Shown piece after piece: positions 12,780 to 23,820 of a stretch of 64,000 nucleotides of DNA. How positions within the stretch are numbered: the stretch's first letter is position 1; every line of letters starts with the position of its first letter. The position numbers were made by a program, and so were the translations under genes. Source of the stretch: Scilla litardierei (taxonomy: Eukaryota; Streptophyta; Magnoliopsida; Asparagales; Asparagaceae); NCBI GenBank assembly GCA_030789695.1, contig CM061142.1, positions 45,121,375 to 45,185,374 of the forward strand. The letters are read 5' to 3'. Below the pieces are notes generated by a model that made no database searches, was not told where the DNA came from, and saw only the letters and a list, made by a program, of their open reading frames with translations.

Positions 12780-13840
12780 TTGCTAAGCGTATTACATCTG
12801 TTTGCGTAAATGCATGCTTACACGTGGACCCATGTAGGTCCCACAACTTCCGAATTATTTTTTGAGTGTGTTGGTGGTGGTATGAAGCCGTGAGTTTTGG
12901 TGGGAGTTGAACCAAACATGAACCCATCTGTGTACGTTGACGACGTAAGTCGCAAGTAATCAGACTTCCAGTGGTTTGCACGTTGCAACTGCATGCTGAA
13001 AATAATCAAACATCAACAACAACAAAAAACTTGAACAAAGCACCCTTAAAATATTAAAACCAGTCAATGTATGAAAACGAGTCACTCAGACTTCTTGTGT
13101 ATAAAAACCATAAATAACACATACAAACATAGTGCTGCTGGGGCCCTTAAAACCCACACATGCAGGATGCGGGACCCGTGGACAGGATGTGTGTGCATTG
13201 ACTGGGGGTAAAATGGGAAAACGCTTGCTTTAAGTCCAAAAAACGACAGGGGAAGGGCAAACTGAAAAATCCCCAATGGCAAACTCGTAAATAGGTGATT
13301 GATGGAGAATGTTCTTGGGGATGTTACTTTGGATTAGAATGGACAATGACAAACATGTAAATAGTAGGCGTGAAATTAAGAGTGCGGTGGAACCCCATGT
13401 CGAGGGTCCATGTGGCACCCCTCCATTGTTGTCATATGCGACAAAGGGGTGTCACATGGGACAAACCCCCTCCACATAGGACAAACATCCTCATTTGTAT
13501 AATAGATATATAAACACTAGTCATAATTCATGATTATAGGTCACGGTACATTCAAAATATTTCTTTTAAAAATTCAACCTATTAATAATCTCCACCGAAA
13601 AAAAAATTATAGCATCTTCAAACTCCATTATTTAAAAATTTGCAGACACCTTCAAATTTTTTTAACCACATTCAACCTAAAATTTTGTTCGCCCAGAGAT
13701 TTAGTTCCATCTAAAAAATTTAGTCCTACCAAAGTTTAAAATTTTACTTCAATCCAGATTTAGTTCATACCAAAATTTTAATTGAAAGTTAGTTTACCGT
13801 TAGAATCCAGTTGACCATAAACATTAGTTCGCTCAAATGG
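12780..13840. repeat. Dispersed/segmental repeat, copy 1
   Basis: About 1.06 kb that aligns collinearly with 16,600-17,670 in CCR intron 1. Shared blocks include GCATGCTTACACGTGGA, GCCGTGAGTTTTGGTGGGAG, CAACTGCATGCTGAAAATAA and AATAGATATATAAACACTA. Small indels separate the copies. Neither copy has a coding domain. Either this is a non-coding transposon present twice, or it records a local duplication involving the CCR intron. Confidence 0.8.
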
Positions 13841-13849
13841 GTTCATGTA

Positions 13850-14440
13850 CCTTTAGATTCTCTAAAAGATAATGAAATTAACCCTAAGAACCCCTATTTA
13901 TACTGTCCTAAACCCCTCTTGATCTCCACCGTTGATCACACGATCTGACGGTTCCAAGTCCTTTGGGTTCGGCTGAAATCGCGTCATTATTCGCTAGGAA
14001 GGAACATCATCAAACGTCTGGAGAAAGATCTCCAGACGGTTGATGCTGCTGACTTGGCGAGCTTTAAGTTGAGCAGATCAGACGTCTGGAGAAGGCCATC
14101 CAGACGTTTGGTTGCTTGGAGACTCCAGCTTGGGCTGCCTTAATCAGCCGTCTGATTTGGAACGTCCAAATGACTAGCGCATCCGATTGTCAGTCGCTTG
14201 ATTTCCCAGACGGTTGGCTGATCTTCTTCAGACGGCTGGATGGCTTTGGGCGTAATTTCTTCCAAACTGTTTGTTTTTGTGTCATCTTGGAGTCGACTGA
14301 ACAACCGTATGATGGGAAGTATCAGACAACTGAACCTCAATGACCAGACATCTGCTTTGATGCATCCAAATGTCTGGTTGCCTGTGGTGCTATCTTCTTC
14401 CAGAAGTTGTAGAAGGTGCTCCCGAGCTCCTAAAAATTTG
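13850..14440 (-). repeat. Probable reversed LTR (U3/R part) with palindrome array
   Basis: On the minus strand there is a TATA box (TATAAATAGGGG; 13,895-13,902 on the plus strand) with an array of inverted ACGTCTGG/CCAGACG words about 90-500 bp upstream (13,990-14,370). Examples are CGTCTGGAGA...TCTCCAGACG at about 14,018-14,039 and ACGTCTGG...CCAGACGT at about 14,087-14,107. This is the same layout as the three proven LTR families in the window. I could not define both ends, a TSD or a partner LTR, so the LTR call is by analogy. Confidence 0.45.
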
Positions 14441-15260
14441 CAAAAATAGTCGTTGGACCCGTAAGAGGACCATCTTCACTATGAAAATATGAGAATACAT
14501 AAATGAGCTATAAAAATTATGTTTTGTGGATAAATAAGTGATATGCTCCGATATTTCAAGATATTCATATAATGCATGCATCGGAGTTGAATTGAATATA
14601 AAATATGCACAAAATGCACATGAATGAGAGGGATAAATATGCAATATTTCACTGGAATCAAAACGCTAGGAGTGTTTGGCGTCGAATTTGAGTTCTTAGA
14701 GTGATCATGGATCGTGTGGGATTTCATCATCAAGGTGAAACTACTATCACGCTAGTTGATGAGAAGATTGGAGAGATCCACCGAAGTTTCTGGAGAGCAG
14801 GTATCACATAAGATATCCTTTAAAAGTATGTTTTTTATTCATCAGCTTTATGAATTCTGTAGCTTCTTGGGGTTTTTTGCTCTGAATAATTTTTTTTTTG
14901 AAATTTACTGTTTCCTCTTTTTCTAATTTGATTAGAACTCCTAGTCATGTAGAGTTACAGGCTAAACAATATAGATAAGGATTATGGCTCGACTTGGCTA
15001 GTAGTGTGCTTGGTAATGAGGTCATCCTTGAACACTTTTGTATGCTTGAAGAACATGATCAACACTTCATTCATTCATTGAACATTGGGGTTTCTTTATA
15101 TCTTAGAGGGCCAAGGTTGAAGGGTTATACGAACTCTCTGCATGGCTTCAATTGAGTTGGGAAGCCCTTTGACTCACACTTAGGCTATTCTAGGTAGACT
15201 TTGATATAGGTGATATAACTGGCAAGAAATTGAGGGTGAGAAGAGAATCTTCTTCACTTA
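14441..15260. other. Non-coding DNA upstream of the CCR promoter
   Basis: No gene, domain or paired repeat is recognisable. Open frames are short and AT-biased. Confidence 0.6.
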
Positions 15261-15749
15261 GGGCCTGTTCTTTTCTCAACAAGTTGGGAGAGAAAGTTGA
15301 AATGGTTACTGTTTATACACTCAGCTGCGGTTTTGAGGAATCCTTGATTGGTTTTTTTTTTTTTGCGTTCTTTTGCATCTGAGAATTGGGAAAGGCTGAT
15401 GTGGCAGTGTGGTTTTTTTTCCCCTCCGCAAAAGCCGTGGAATACAAAAGAATCCACACGCGAGTGGGACCCTTGCTCTCTTGTGCCAATCGCTGCGCTG
15501 CGTTTTTATTTTTTTATTTTTTTTCTGATTTTGTTGCAACTCAGCCAAACAAAATGGTGGGCCCCCTACACCACTTTCCACTTCCAACAAAAGAACACAC
15601 TACACGGAGTGGACCCCACCTCAACTTTCCAACTTCACAATTCAACCCTACTTTTCAACAAAAGAACACACCACACCAAATTTCTCTCTCATCAGAATCC
15701 ACACTTCTCAACTTTCCCACTTTATACTTTCTTGCAAAAGAACAGGCCC
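15261..15749. mobile_element. Tourist-like (PIF/Harbinger) MITE
   Basis: A 489-bp non-coding element with perfect 14-bp terminal inverted repeats, GGGCCTGTTCTTTT at the left and AAAAGAACAGGCCC at the right. It is flanked by direct TTA duplications (15,258-15,260 and 15,750-15,752), the 3-bp TSD expected of PIF/Harbinger. Internally it has several AACAAAAGAACACAC repeats. It ends about 330 bp upstream of the CCR start codon, immediately upstream of the AC-I motif, so it lies in the proximal promoter. Confidence 0.9.
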
Positions 15750-15777
15750 TTAGCTAGCCACATCTGAACGGTATCTC

Positions 15778-15784
15778 ACCTACC
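15778..15784 (+). promoter_or_regulatory. AC-I element (ACCTACC)
   Basis: Exact ACCTACC, the AC-I motif bound by R2R3-MYB regulators of phenylpropanoid and lignin genes. It lies about 180 bp upstream of the TATA box of the CCR gene. Function is inferred from motif and position. Confidence 0.6.
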
Positions 15785-15890
15785 AATATGGGCACAAAGC
15801 CCCAAGTCAAGAGTTTCTTACTATCCCAAACGTAGGCACACAACCGAACGCAGACTCCCAATGGGAAAAAAACAAAGGACCAGTCATCCC

Positions 15891-15897
15891 ACCAACC
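15891..15897 (+). promoter_or_regulatory. AC-II element (ACCAACC)
   Basis: Exact ACCAACC, the AC-II motif, about 65 bp upstream of the TATA box. Together with AC-I this is the arrangement seen in promoters of lignin-pathway genes such as PAL, 4CL and CCR. Function is inferred. Confidence 0.6.
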
Positions 15898-15962
15898 CCC
15901 TTTCCCTCTAAAATACCCTCTCACCTCGCTTTCACAAAGCTAACAACCCCCCCTTTTTTCCC

Positions 15963-15969
15963 TATAAAT
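15963..15969 (+). promoter_or_regulatory. TATA box of the CCR gene
   Basis: TATAAAT 111 bp upstream of the ATG at 16,080, after a CT-rich stretch. This is a plausible distance for a leader of about 80 nt. Confidence 0.6.
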
Positions 15970-16079
15970 TCAAGCTATCGCTAGAACCCTGCAGGCCAAG
16001 TACTAGCAATCATCACAGCGTTTGTCATTTTCAAATATTTCCCTTTTTTTTTTGTTGGTCGGGGGTTTGGGTTGCGAGA

Positions 16080-19000
16080 ATGCCAGTCTACGCGTCGTCG
16101 GTCACCGGCAGCGGCGAGGTTGTGTGCGTCACCGGCGGGGGCGGTTTCATTGCTTCCTGGCTGGTGAAGCTTCTGCTTGAGAAAGGGTACGCCGTTAGAG
16201 GGACCGTGCGTGACCCAGGTTGGTTGATTATATACATCACTGGCGTGTTGTTTTCCGTTAGAATGCATTCATCATGAAATTGATTCTGTGTTGGCATTTG
16301 TGAAGTTGATCAACATTTTGTTTATAGCGGAGTGAAGGTAAAATGATGGTCCACTTATATTAAATCTCAAATGGTTTATATATTGTTTGTATTTTTTTAA
16401 CGTAAGAGAAGTTGAATGAGCTTTGCTAGAATAGAGCCATGAATATGGGTCTTTTCCTGATATAATATGAATGATCAAACATTGAGAGTTTTGAACAAGG
16501 ATTTCAGGTCGAAGAGCTCTCACATGTTCCAATAGATCAGGTGACAAGAAATAAAAAAGGTGGAAAGTATAAGCCCCTACATAAGCTTATACTTGGCTCC
16601 GGAAGCTTCAATGACAAGCGTCTGTTTGCATAAATGCATGCTTACACGTGGATCCCTGCAGGTCCCACAGCTTGTTGGGTGGTGGTCAATGGAGCCGTGA
16701 GTTTTGGTGGGAGTTAAACCAAACATGAACCAATCTGTGTACGTTAACGACGTAAGTCTCAAGTAACCAGACTTCTTGTCGTTACACGTTGCAACTGCAT
16801 GCTGAAAATAATCAAACATCAACAACAAAAACATCAACAACGTACCCTTAAAATATTAAAAACAGTCAATGTATGAAGACAAGACAAGCCACCGGACTCC
16901 TTATATGTATGTAGCCTCAAACATGATAAACAGCCAATGTATGAAAACGAGTCACTCTAGACTTCTTATGTATAAAAACCATACATAACACGTACAAACA
17001 TAGTGCTGCTGGGCCCCTTAAAAAACCACACAGGCAGGATGCGGGACCCGTGCACAGGAGCAAAGAAGAGAGCAGAGAGAGAGTGTGTGCAGTGACTGTG
17101 GGTAAAATGGGAAAAGGATTGCTTTAAGTGCAAAAACAACGGGGGAAAAATTCCCAACGACAAACTCGTAAAAGGGGAATGATGGAGAATGTTTTTGGGG
17201 ATGTTACTTGGGATTTGAATGGACAATGACAAACATGTAAATAGTTTGTGTGAAATTAAGAGTGAGGTGCAACCCCATGTCGAGGGTCCATGTGGCACTC
17301 CTCCCTTATTGCCACATGCGACAAAGGGGTGCCACATGGGACAAACATCCTTCTTTCTATAATAGATATATAAACACTAATCATAATTCATGATAATAGC
17401 TCACGGGACATCCAAAGTATTTCGTTTAAAAAATTCCACATATTCATAATCTCCACTGAAAAATTATAGCCTCTTCAAAATCCATTCTTAAAAAATTTGT
17501 AACCACATTCAAACTAAAATTTAGTTCACCTAGAGATTTAGTTCCATCTAAAAATTTCATTCCGCCCAAAGTTTAAAATTTTAGTTCATTCCAGATTTAT
17601 TTCGTACCAAAATTTAAAATTGAAAGTTAGTTTATCTAGAGAATCCAGTTGACCATAAACTTAGCTCAAAATTTAGCTAACCCGAAATTTATTTCCATCC
17701 ATATTTAGTTTATCCCAAAATTCCAAGTGTTTTACCCTAAAATTTTACCCCAAAAATTTTAGAGGTTTCCCCCAAAGTTTTTACATTTATACCCATTTAT
17801 TCTTCAAGATTTAATTTCAGCCGTCTTTCGTCCAGCCATTTTGTCTTAGCCAGCAACTCTATTCAAAATCAGCATTCAACTATATTATATATATAATGGT
17901 ACCACTAGTCCAAGGTGGTTTGCATTTTTGTTTGGCAACACCTATATACATCCCCTACTCATAGGGGTGTATGCAACTTTAGTTTCAAAATTTGGAACAA
18001 TTATAAAATTATTGGCCAATTTAATTGCTTTCTTTTCCATTTTAAGGAAAATTGGGCATACAAAGCTACATACACCCCTACTCATAGGGGTGTATTTAGC
18101 ACAAATCTTTTGGTTATGTTTTTGTTTGGAAAATACTGCATGCACCTTGAAGAATGAGGTGCATGTACTTAATATTTCCTTAAAAAGTAAATGTGTCATC
18201 TCATAAATTAAAATCAGGTTCTTTCTCTTTTCCAATTAGCAAAACTTGACCCTGAATCCTATATGCACCTCATTTTTTTTTAAGTGCATTTAACAATTCT
18301 CTGTGTTACATTGACAACTTGACGGACACGTAATCGAGCATTGAAGTGGTTAAAGTCACATCTGCATGCAGAAAGTAATCAAAAATTACTATAAAACACG
18401 AAACCCGTAAAATATTGTAAACAGTGAATGTTTGAAAGACAAGCCAACCTACCCACCAACGTGTAGCTCAACCGGCCAGGGGGTTGTGCTAGCTTCTAGG
18501 AGGTCTCGAGTTTGAGTCCTCCTGGATGCAGCTGCGTTAAAAATTGGTGAGGGAGAGCTTTGGCCGCCCTATGCGGGTCCTACCCGGCTCGAGCCGGATT
18601 AGTCGTCGTCCAATGTGGTGTCCAGAAACCGGTGGTTAAATACCAAAAAAAAAAGACAAGCCAACCTGACTTCTTATTTAAATTTATTTATTTATCTGTA
18701 TACTGTTAACAACATTTCGAGAGAGATTCCACAAAGTCATGCGACGCTATTTGGACGCCTCTTAATCATTCAGTTTACAAATTTCTCTTTAAACGTCCAT
18801 GGACATTAAGTGTACTACAATGCAACACTATTTTGACCACTAGTCAATACTATTCAATTATTATTTGATCCTATGATTCCTATTTGAACAGTCTCAAAAA
18901 TTAATAGCGGTCTATGTGGCTGGACGTATCAATTCTCTCACACCATTAGTCACCACATTCGTTAACAGGCTTGCTGGATTTTCTTTTGTATAGATCTTTA

Positions 19001-21130
19001 CTAGTCTAATCACATGTTGATCCATTATCTCGTGTATATAATGATAATGAATGTTGATATGTTTTGCGTGCAGGCGATATATTGAATTCTTGCTCAAATC
19101 TAATTCGCGCTAACTGTCACAATCTACATTGCACGCATTTTGCTTGATTCCTAGACCTCGGAGAAATCGCTTTAACCACAATATTTTCCTACTAATTTTT
19201 GTGAGTGAAACTTGTCGAAAGCCAGCAGCAGAACAAGAGAAATTTTGCTCGAAATGTCGATTAGGTTGACGGGTAATTACAAGAGACTTTTCTTCCGTTA
19301 TGGATATCGGAACAACTTTTGCGATCTTGACTATCAAGATAAAGCTCCTCCCACAAAAATGTAGAGAAAACATGATGTAGATTCTCGGCTATCAAGTTCT
19401 CTAGCCATATCTAAATCAATATAGCCGTCCAAGATTAGTTTAGCTCTCCCGTTGCAAAGACATATCTTTGATGTACGGCCTTGAGATATCAACGGGTCCA
19501 CTTGACTGTGATCCGAATGTGTTTTTCCAGTATTAAAAAGGAATCAAATCACCATTCCCATTGCATCGGTAATGTCAGATCTTGTACATGCCATTGCATA
19601 TAACAAGCTTCCAACCGCTTAAGAATATGGTATAAATTCCATCTCATTCATCTCTTTCTTTGATGAGAGAGGCTTGACCTCTTGCTCAACTTGAAATGAT
19701 GAAATGTTGATTGGTTTGACATGCACCATCTTGAATCTCTTAATTACTATTCAACATATAACTTCTCTTGAAGTAGTCGTTAACTTTTTATTTTTCTGAA
19801 CCATCTACATTTCCATAATTTATTGAACCAGACCTTAATCTTTCGTATCAAAAGACTTAATTAGTGCGTACATGCTTCAGCTAGCTAATCTTCGTTGCAT
19901 CTTATTTAATGACTATCTCAATATTTGAACAGATAGCAAGTTATTTTTTTGTCATACAACAGCCTGCATGAACTTCAACTCTCTATCATGTACTCCAGAT
20001 GATCCCAAGAACTCACATTTGAGGGCGCTGCAAGGAGCGGCAGAGAGACTCGTCCTCCTCAAAGCCGACCTCCTCGACTACAACAGCCTCTCCGCCGCGA
20101 TCGGCGGCTGCACCGGCGTCTTCCACGCCGCCTCCCCGGTCACCGACGACCCAGTATAGCAACCCAACCCCAACAATGGCCTCTTCCTATTTCTGAAAAG
20201 GACTCACAGTCCAAATATATGATTTGGCTGACAATTTTGATTGGCAGGAGAAGATGGTGGAGCCAGCGGTCAGGGGGGCCGAGAACGTCGTCCGTGCGGC
20301 GGCCGCGGCCGGCGTGCGCCGCGTGGTGTTTACGTCTTCCATCGGGGCGGTGTACATGGACCCGAATCGCGACCCCGACGCCGTCGTCGACGAGTCCTAC
20401 TGGAGCGACCTCGAGTACTGCAAGCGCACCAAGGTGATCAACTGACGACACTGTTAGCGCACACATTACACATTTGACACTCAAATGCTTCGACTGCGTG
20501 CATGCTTGCAGAATTGGTACTGCTTCGCAAAGACGGTGGCCGAGCAGACGGCGTGGAAGACGGCGGCCGAGCTCGGTGTCGACCTCGTGGTGGTCAACCC
20601 GGTGCTCGTCCTGGGCCCGCTGCTCCAGCCGACGGTCAACGCGAGCACCGCGCATATAATGAAGTACCTGACGGGATCGGCCAGGACTTACACGAACGCC
20701 GTTCAGGCTTACGTGGACGTCAGGGACGCGGCGGCCGCCCACGTGGCGGTCTACGAGTGGCCGGCGGCGGAAGGGAGGTACCTGTGCGCAGAGAGCATGC
20801 TGCACCGCGGCGACGTCGTGCGCATTCTTAAGAAGCTCTTTCCGCAGTACCCCGTGCCGACCAAGTAAGCAATCTGAAGAGTTTTGCTTATTCATCTAAC
20901 CGTTGCAAAAAAAGTTATGTCACGAAGAAACTGTTATACATGCAACATGTGGATTCTAATGTATGTCGAAATTATGAAATGACAGGTGCTCAGACGAGGT
21001 GAGCCCTCCAAAGAAAGGGTACGAGTTCACAACGCAGAAGATACGGGACCTGGGAGTGCATTTCACCCCTGTGAAGCAATGCCTCTACGAAACCGTCAAG
21101 AGCCTGCAGGAGAAAGGCCACCTCCACTAG
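16080..21130 (+). CDS. CCR: Cinnamoyl-CoA reductase (CCR or CCR-like), five exons, 325 aa
   Basis: Reduces hydroxycinnamoyl-CoA esters to aldehydes with NADPH, the entry step of the monolignol branch, in the cytosol. Exons: 16,080-16,218; 19,999-20,153; 20,248-20,433; 20,512-20,864; 20,986-21,130. All introns are GT-AG, phases agree and the spliced frame is open (978 nt). Visible features: Rossmann motif [11 protein letters not shown] (GxxGxxA, residues 19-25); catalytic Ser in FTSSIGAV (128/129); YxxxK in NWYCFAK (Tyr163, Lys167); the conserved [14 protein letters not shown] stretch and a typical KSLQEKGH tail. Length and five-exon structure fit the family. The signature reads NWYCFAK rather than NWYCYGK, so a CCR-like enzyme with different activity is possible. 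GC-rich exons contrast with AT-rich surroundings. The first exon sits 3.8 kb from the rest across a transposon-laden intron. AC motifs upstream suggest MYB control. Confidence 0.92.
16600..17670. repeat. Dispersed/segmental repeat, copy 2 (in CCR intron 1)
   Basis: Collinear with 12,780-13,840 (see copy 1), with small indels, including about 45 bp extra near 16,870-16,930. Same orientation as copy 1. No coding content. Confidence 0.8.
18451..18654 (+). mobile_element. tRNA-derived SINE with TSD
   Basis: About 204 bp. It starts with a Pol III A-box-like TAGCTCAACCGG (about 18,473) followed by a B-box-like GAGTTTGAGTCC (about 18,508), and ends with TACC and an A10 run. It is flanked by a 13-bp direct repeat, GACAAGCCAACCT (18,438-18,450 and 18,655-18,667), which is the TSD. 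It lies in CCR intron 1 in the sense orientation. Clean TSDs imply fairly recent insertion. Confidence 0.9.
18900..19790 (-). pseudogene. Decayed Copia (Tork-like) RT/RNase H fragment in CCR intron 1
   Basis: On the minus strand, in order from 19,770 down: [92 protein letters not shown]. This is the order of the end of RT and the RNase H domain in Tork-like Copia polyproteins. Many stops and frameshifts interrupt it and neither LTR is seen. Antisense to CCR. Confidence 0.8.
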
Positions 21131-21666
21131 TATCTCTTGTTATTTCTCTGAAACGTTTGCTACCTAATTATACCTCTTTTACTTACACTTTGGTCATCAT
21201 TAGCCCATGTCGTCTTATGGTATAGTCCCATGTAAAAAATAAGCAATTTTATTTCACGACTTGATGATTTCTACATGATATTCGATGGATATATGATTTA
21301 CACTTGGTGAGAAATTAGATCCACTTTTTTCCTTGGTTGAGCAAGGTTTGCATCAAAGCGCTGAACTTACGATAGAGGATAGCTCAAAGAAATGAAGCAT
21401 AGCTCATTCACATTGGTTAGCATGCATGGGTTTCAAACTCAAATCAACATCACCATGGTTATTTTCAGATGGCACGGTACCTCAATGCCACGCTAGCTGT
21501 ACTTTTGAACTTCTGTTTGTTATTATGAGATTATGAAGTTTGTTGTTGTGTTGTATCATAAGAATGTAGTTGTTGTTAGTCAAGTAAATGCTAGGAAACA
21601 GGTTGCAGGATTTAATAGATATAAACATACCAATGAATCACATCGTTTAGTTTCATACTTAATAAT

Positions 21667-22372
21667 TGTGGAAGTTGGTTCGATTGAGTCATCGAAAAAA
21701 TATTGAAGACGTGCAGACCAGCTATCTTGTGCATGGATAGCTCGCTTGTGCTCGGGAACCTTCCTATCTGGCTCTGCACAAGTCAGATACGTGGATTCCG
21801 AGCTACTGGACTTCTTCAGTCATGGATTCTCAAGTCGGAGAATCAGCGGCTCATAGCTCGGAAACTCTACATGCAGTCCATGTTTCGGATAGCTCGGCTT
21901 GACACTTCGTCTGCTTGGTCTTCGGCTGGGAGCTCGACATCACGAAGAGGACGACCATGGGATGCATCTTCTTATTTAAAGTAGAGTTGTGATTGGATTA
22001 AAAACTCAATTTGAGTCGAAATTCCAGTCAAATAGGAATTTATCTTCTATTATTGTGCCCTATGCTATATAAGGGGTGTATAGTTGAGAATTTTTCGAGA
22101 TCGATCGTGTGCATTGCGATATTGAGAGTTGTGAACCGCCATTGTTGAGAGCCAACTTTGAGAGATTGTTTTTATAAGTTTTTGAGAGGTCTTGAATGCT
22201 TCTTCCTCATTCGTGAAGGTAGAATATTTGTACTTGTTCTCCCTTTCGTAATAAAACTTATTGGTGTTTCCTAGGCCGGTCTACGGCCTAAAGTTCCAAT
22301 CTTTCTCTATGCTCAATTGATTGTTGCTCGCTAATCATCACGGATCTTCGACGATCCAAGTTTTCACTGATA
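21667..22372 (+). repeat. 5' LTR of the outer Copia element (ends approximate)
   Basis: Runs from TGTGGAAGTTGG to about TTCACTGATACA, just before a degenerate primer-binding site. A TATA box (TATATAAGG, 22,066-22,074) lies inside. Upstream of it the word TAGCTCGG and its complement CCGAGCTA recur (about 21,738-21,900). The partner LTR is not in the window, so the ends are estimated. Confidence 0.6.
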
Positions 22373-22382
22373 CAAAACAAAC

Positions 22383-22394
22383 CGGTATCGGAGC
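22383..22394 (+). promoter_or_regulatory. Degenerate initiator-Met tRNA primer-binding site
   Basis: CGGTATCGGAGC differs at two positions from TGGTATCAGAGC, the usual Copia primer-binding site, which is present intact at 48,430. It lies about 30 bp before the gag start. Confidence 0.65.
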
Positions 22395-22427
22395 TTACGG
22401 TTTTGGTGATCTTCGTAGACGGTGACG

Positions 22428-22770
22428 ATGTCAACAGCGACACCAACGACACTTCGAAGGCATCAACCTCTAAGAGAATGCTCTAGCGGTCATTCTCGAG
22501 CGGCTGCACGTACTATCGTGTCTTACACGAAGTTTGAAATTGAGAAGTTTGATAGGAAAATTAACTTCGGTATGTGGAGATGCGAGGTCTTGGATGTTGT
22601 GAACCAACTTGGTCAAGATATCGCATTGGACGAGAAGCCGACGAGCATGTCAGACTCGGAGTGGAAAACATTGAATCGAAATGCATGTGTAACGATCCGA
22701 CTGTATTTGACGAAGGAGAAGAAATATCTTTTTATGGAGGAGACAAATGCAAAGAAGTTTTGTGATGTAC
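22428..22770 (+). pseudogene. Outer Copia gag, 5' part (UBN2-like)
   Basis: ATG at 22,428 opens a frame with FEIEKFDRKINFGMWRCEVL, LDEKPTSMSDSEWK and CVTIRLYLTKEKKYLFMEE, the N-terminal capsid region of Tork-like Copia gag. The frame is cut at 22,770 by the reversed Gypsy-type element. The same frame resumes after the duplicated TGTAC at 36,395. Confidence 0.85.
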
Positions 22771-23820
22771 TGACCGGCGCCCCGTTTACGGTTTGGACGC
22801 GGTGTCGTTTTACCGCAAGTGCACGGTTAGTGTAGGGTGCGGGTTTATCGAACTCAGGGAGGTGGATGGCTTGAATGGCTACTGCCTCGCCTAGGTTGTG
22901 TGCTAGCTACGCGGGTGATATGAGTGGAAGTGTAGAAATAAAAGAAAGAAATGAAAAAGACACGAAAAGAATCCCCGCTAACACGGGCTAGAGCATTCAT
23001 GACACTTGGCATTTGACTTGACCCAGGGTGAGACATTGCCCCAAAAGGTGGTACCTAGCGTCCATGGCCCGATATTTCGGTCGGTGCCTAGTGTGCTAGG
23101 CCTACCCGGTTCCGGACGGTGGGCATTCCCATGTCCATTAACACCTTCCGCAACCGGGAGCATTAAGTCCACAATGATACCTCCCAACATTTCGTCCAAG
23201 CCGTTCCCACGCGCGAGGACTCGATGTCAACGCTAGAGGCGTGAGCTATGGATAGGGAGTCAACCGCCAAGTTTATTCCCCTTTGGCCCGACGGTCAGAG
23301 GCGGTCTTTCTCCCGCCAATGACAATAAAACACCCCCGCGTAACCCTAATGGCCAAATAGGTCGAATGTGATTTCTAGCAATACATCAAAGCGGATCTTG
23401 ACTGGACAAGACACCGGACCCCAATCCCCAACACATCTAGTGTGTTACCGTACGAATTGGACTCAGATTGCTAGAAATCCACATTGACACATTTCATCGA
23501 ACACATGCCATGCAACCAGGCCAAATGTAAATTTCCAAGCATCAATCCTATCCTAACCCGTATTAGGGTTCATCAAACGCTACTCGATGGTGAAGAACAT
23601 GATAGAAAGCAATAATAATGACAAACAAACATTCACCATCAACCAACAAAGAAAATAACACAAAACAATAGAAAATGAGAGAAGAAAATACTCAGCTTGC
23701 AATTGAACCCATCAATCCATTACAAGGTTTATTGGAAGATAAAACCCTAATCTAACCTAACCTAAAACTCCCAAGAAAGGGGAGGGAAGCTTGCTGAAAA
23801 ATGGGAGAGAATCCTCTCCA

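Larger units (their letters stand above)
16219..19998 (+). other. CCR intron 1, transposon-expanded
   Basis: A 3,780-nt intron bounded by GT at 16,219 and AG at 19,998. It contains the dispersed repeat copy 2, a SINE and a reversed Copia fragment. Between them (17,671-18,450) is AT-rich DNA with a hairpin word, ACACCCCTACTCATAGGGGT or a near-identical form, at about 17,947-17,971 and 18,070-18,094. The other CCR introns are only about 78-121 nt. Confidence 0.85.

Noticed and set aside
15254..15767. Open frames on both strands within the MITE
   Set aside because: Bounded by TIR and TSD, low-complexity Phe/Ser/Thr-rich peptides, no domain.
18473..18525. A tRNA gene suggested by A and B boxes
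   Set aside because: No cloverleaf or anticodon arm is evident; poly(A) end and 13-bp TSDs show a SINE.
20140..20895. A 251-codon minus-strand open frame opposite CCR exons 3-4
   Set aside because: Antisense shadow of GC-rich coding exons; no domain, and the sense strand has splice sites and a conserved protein.
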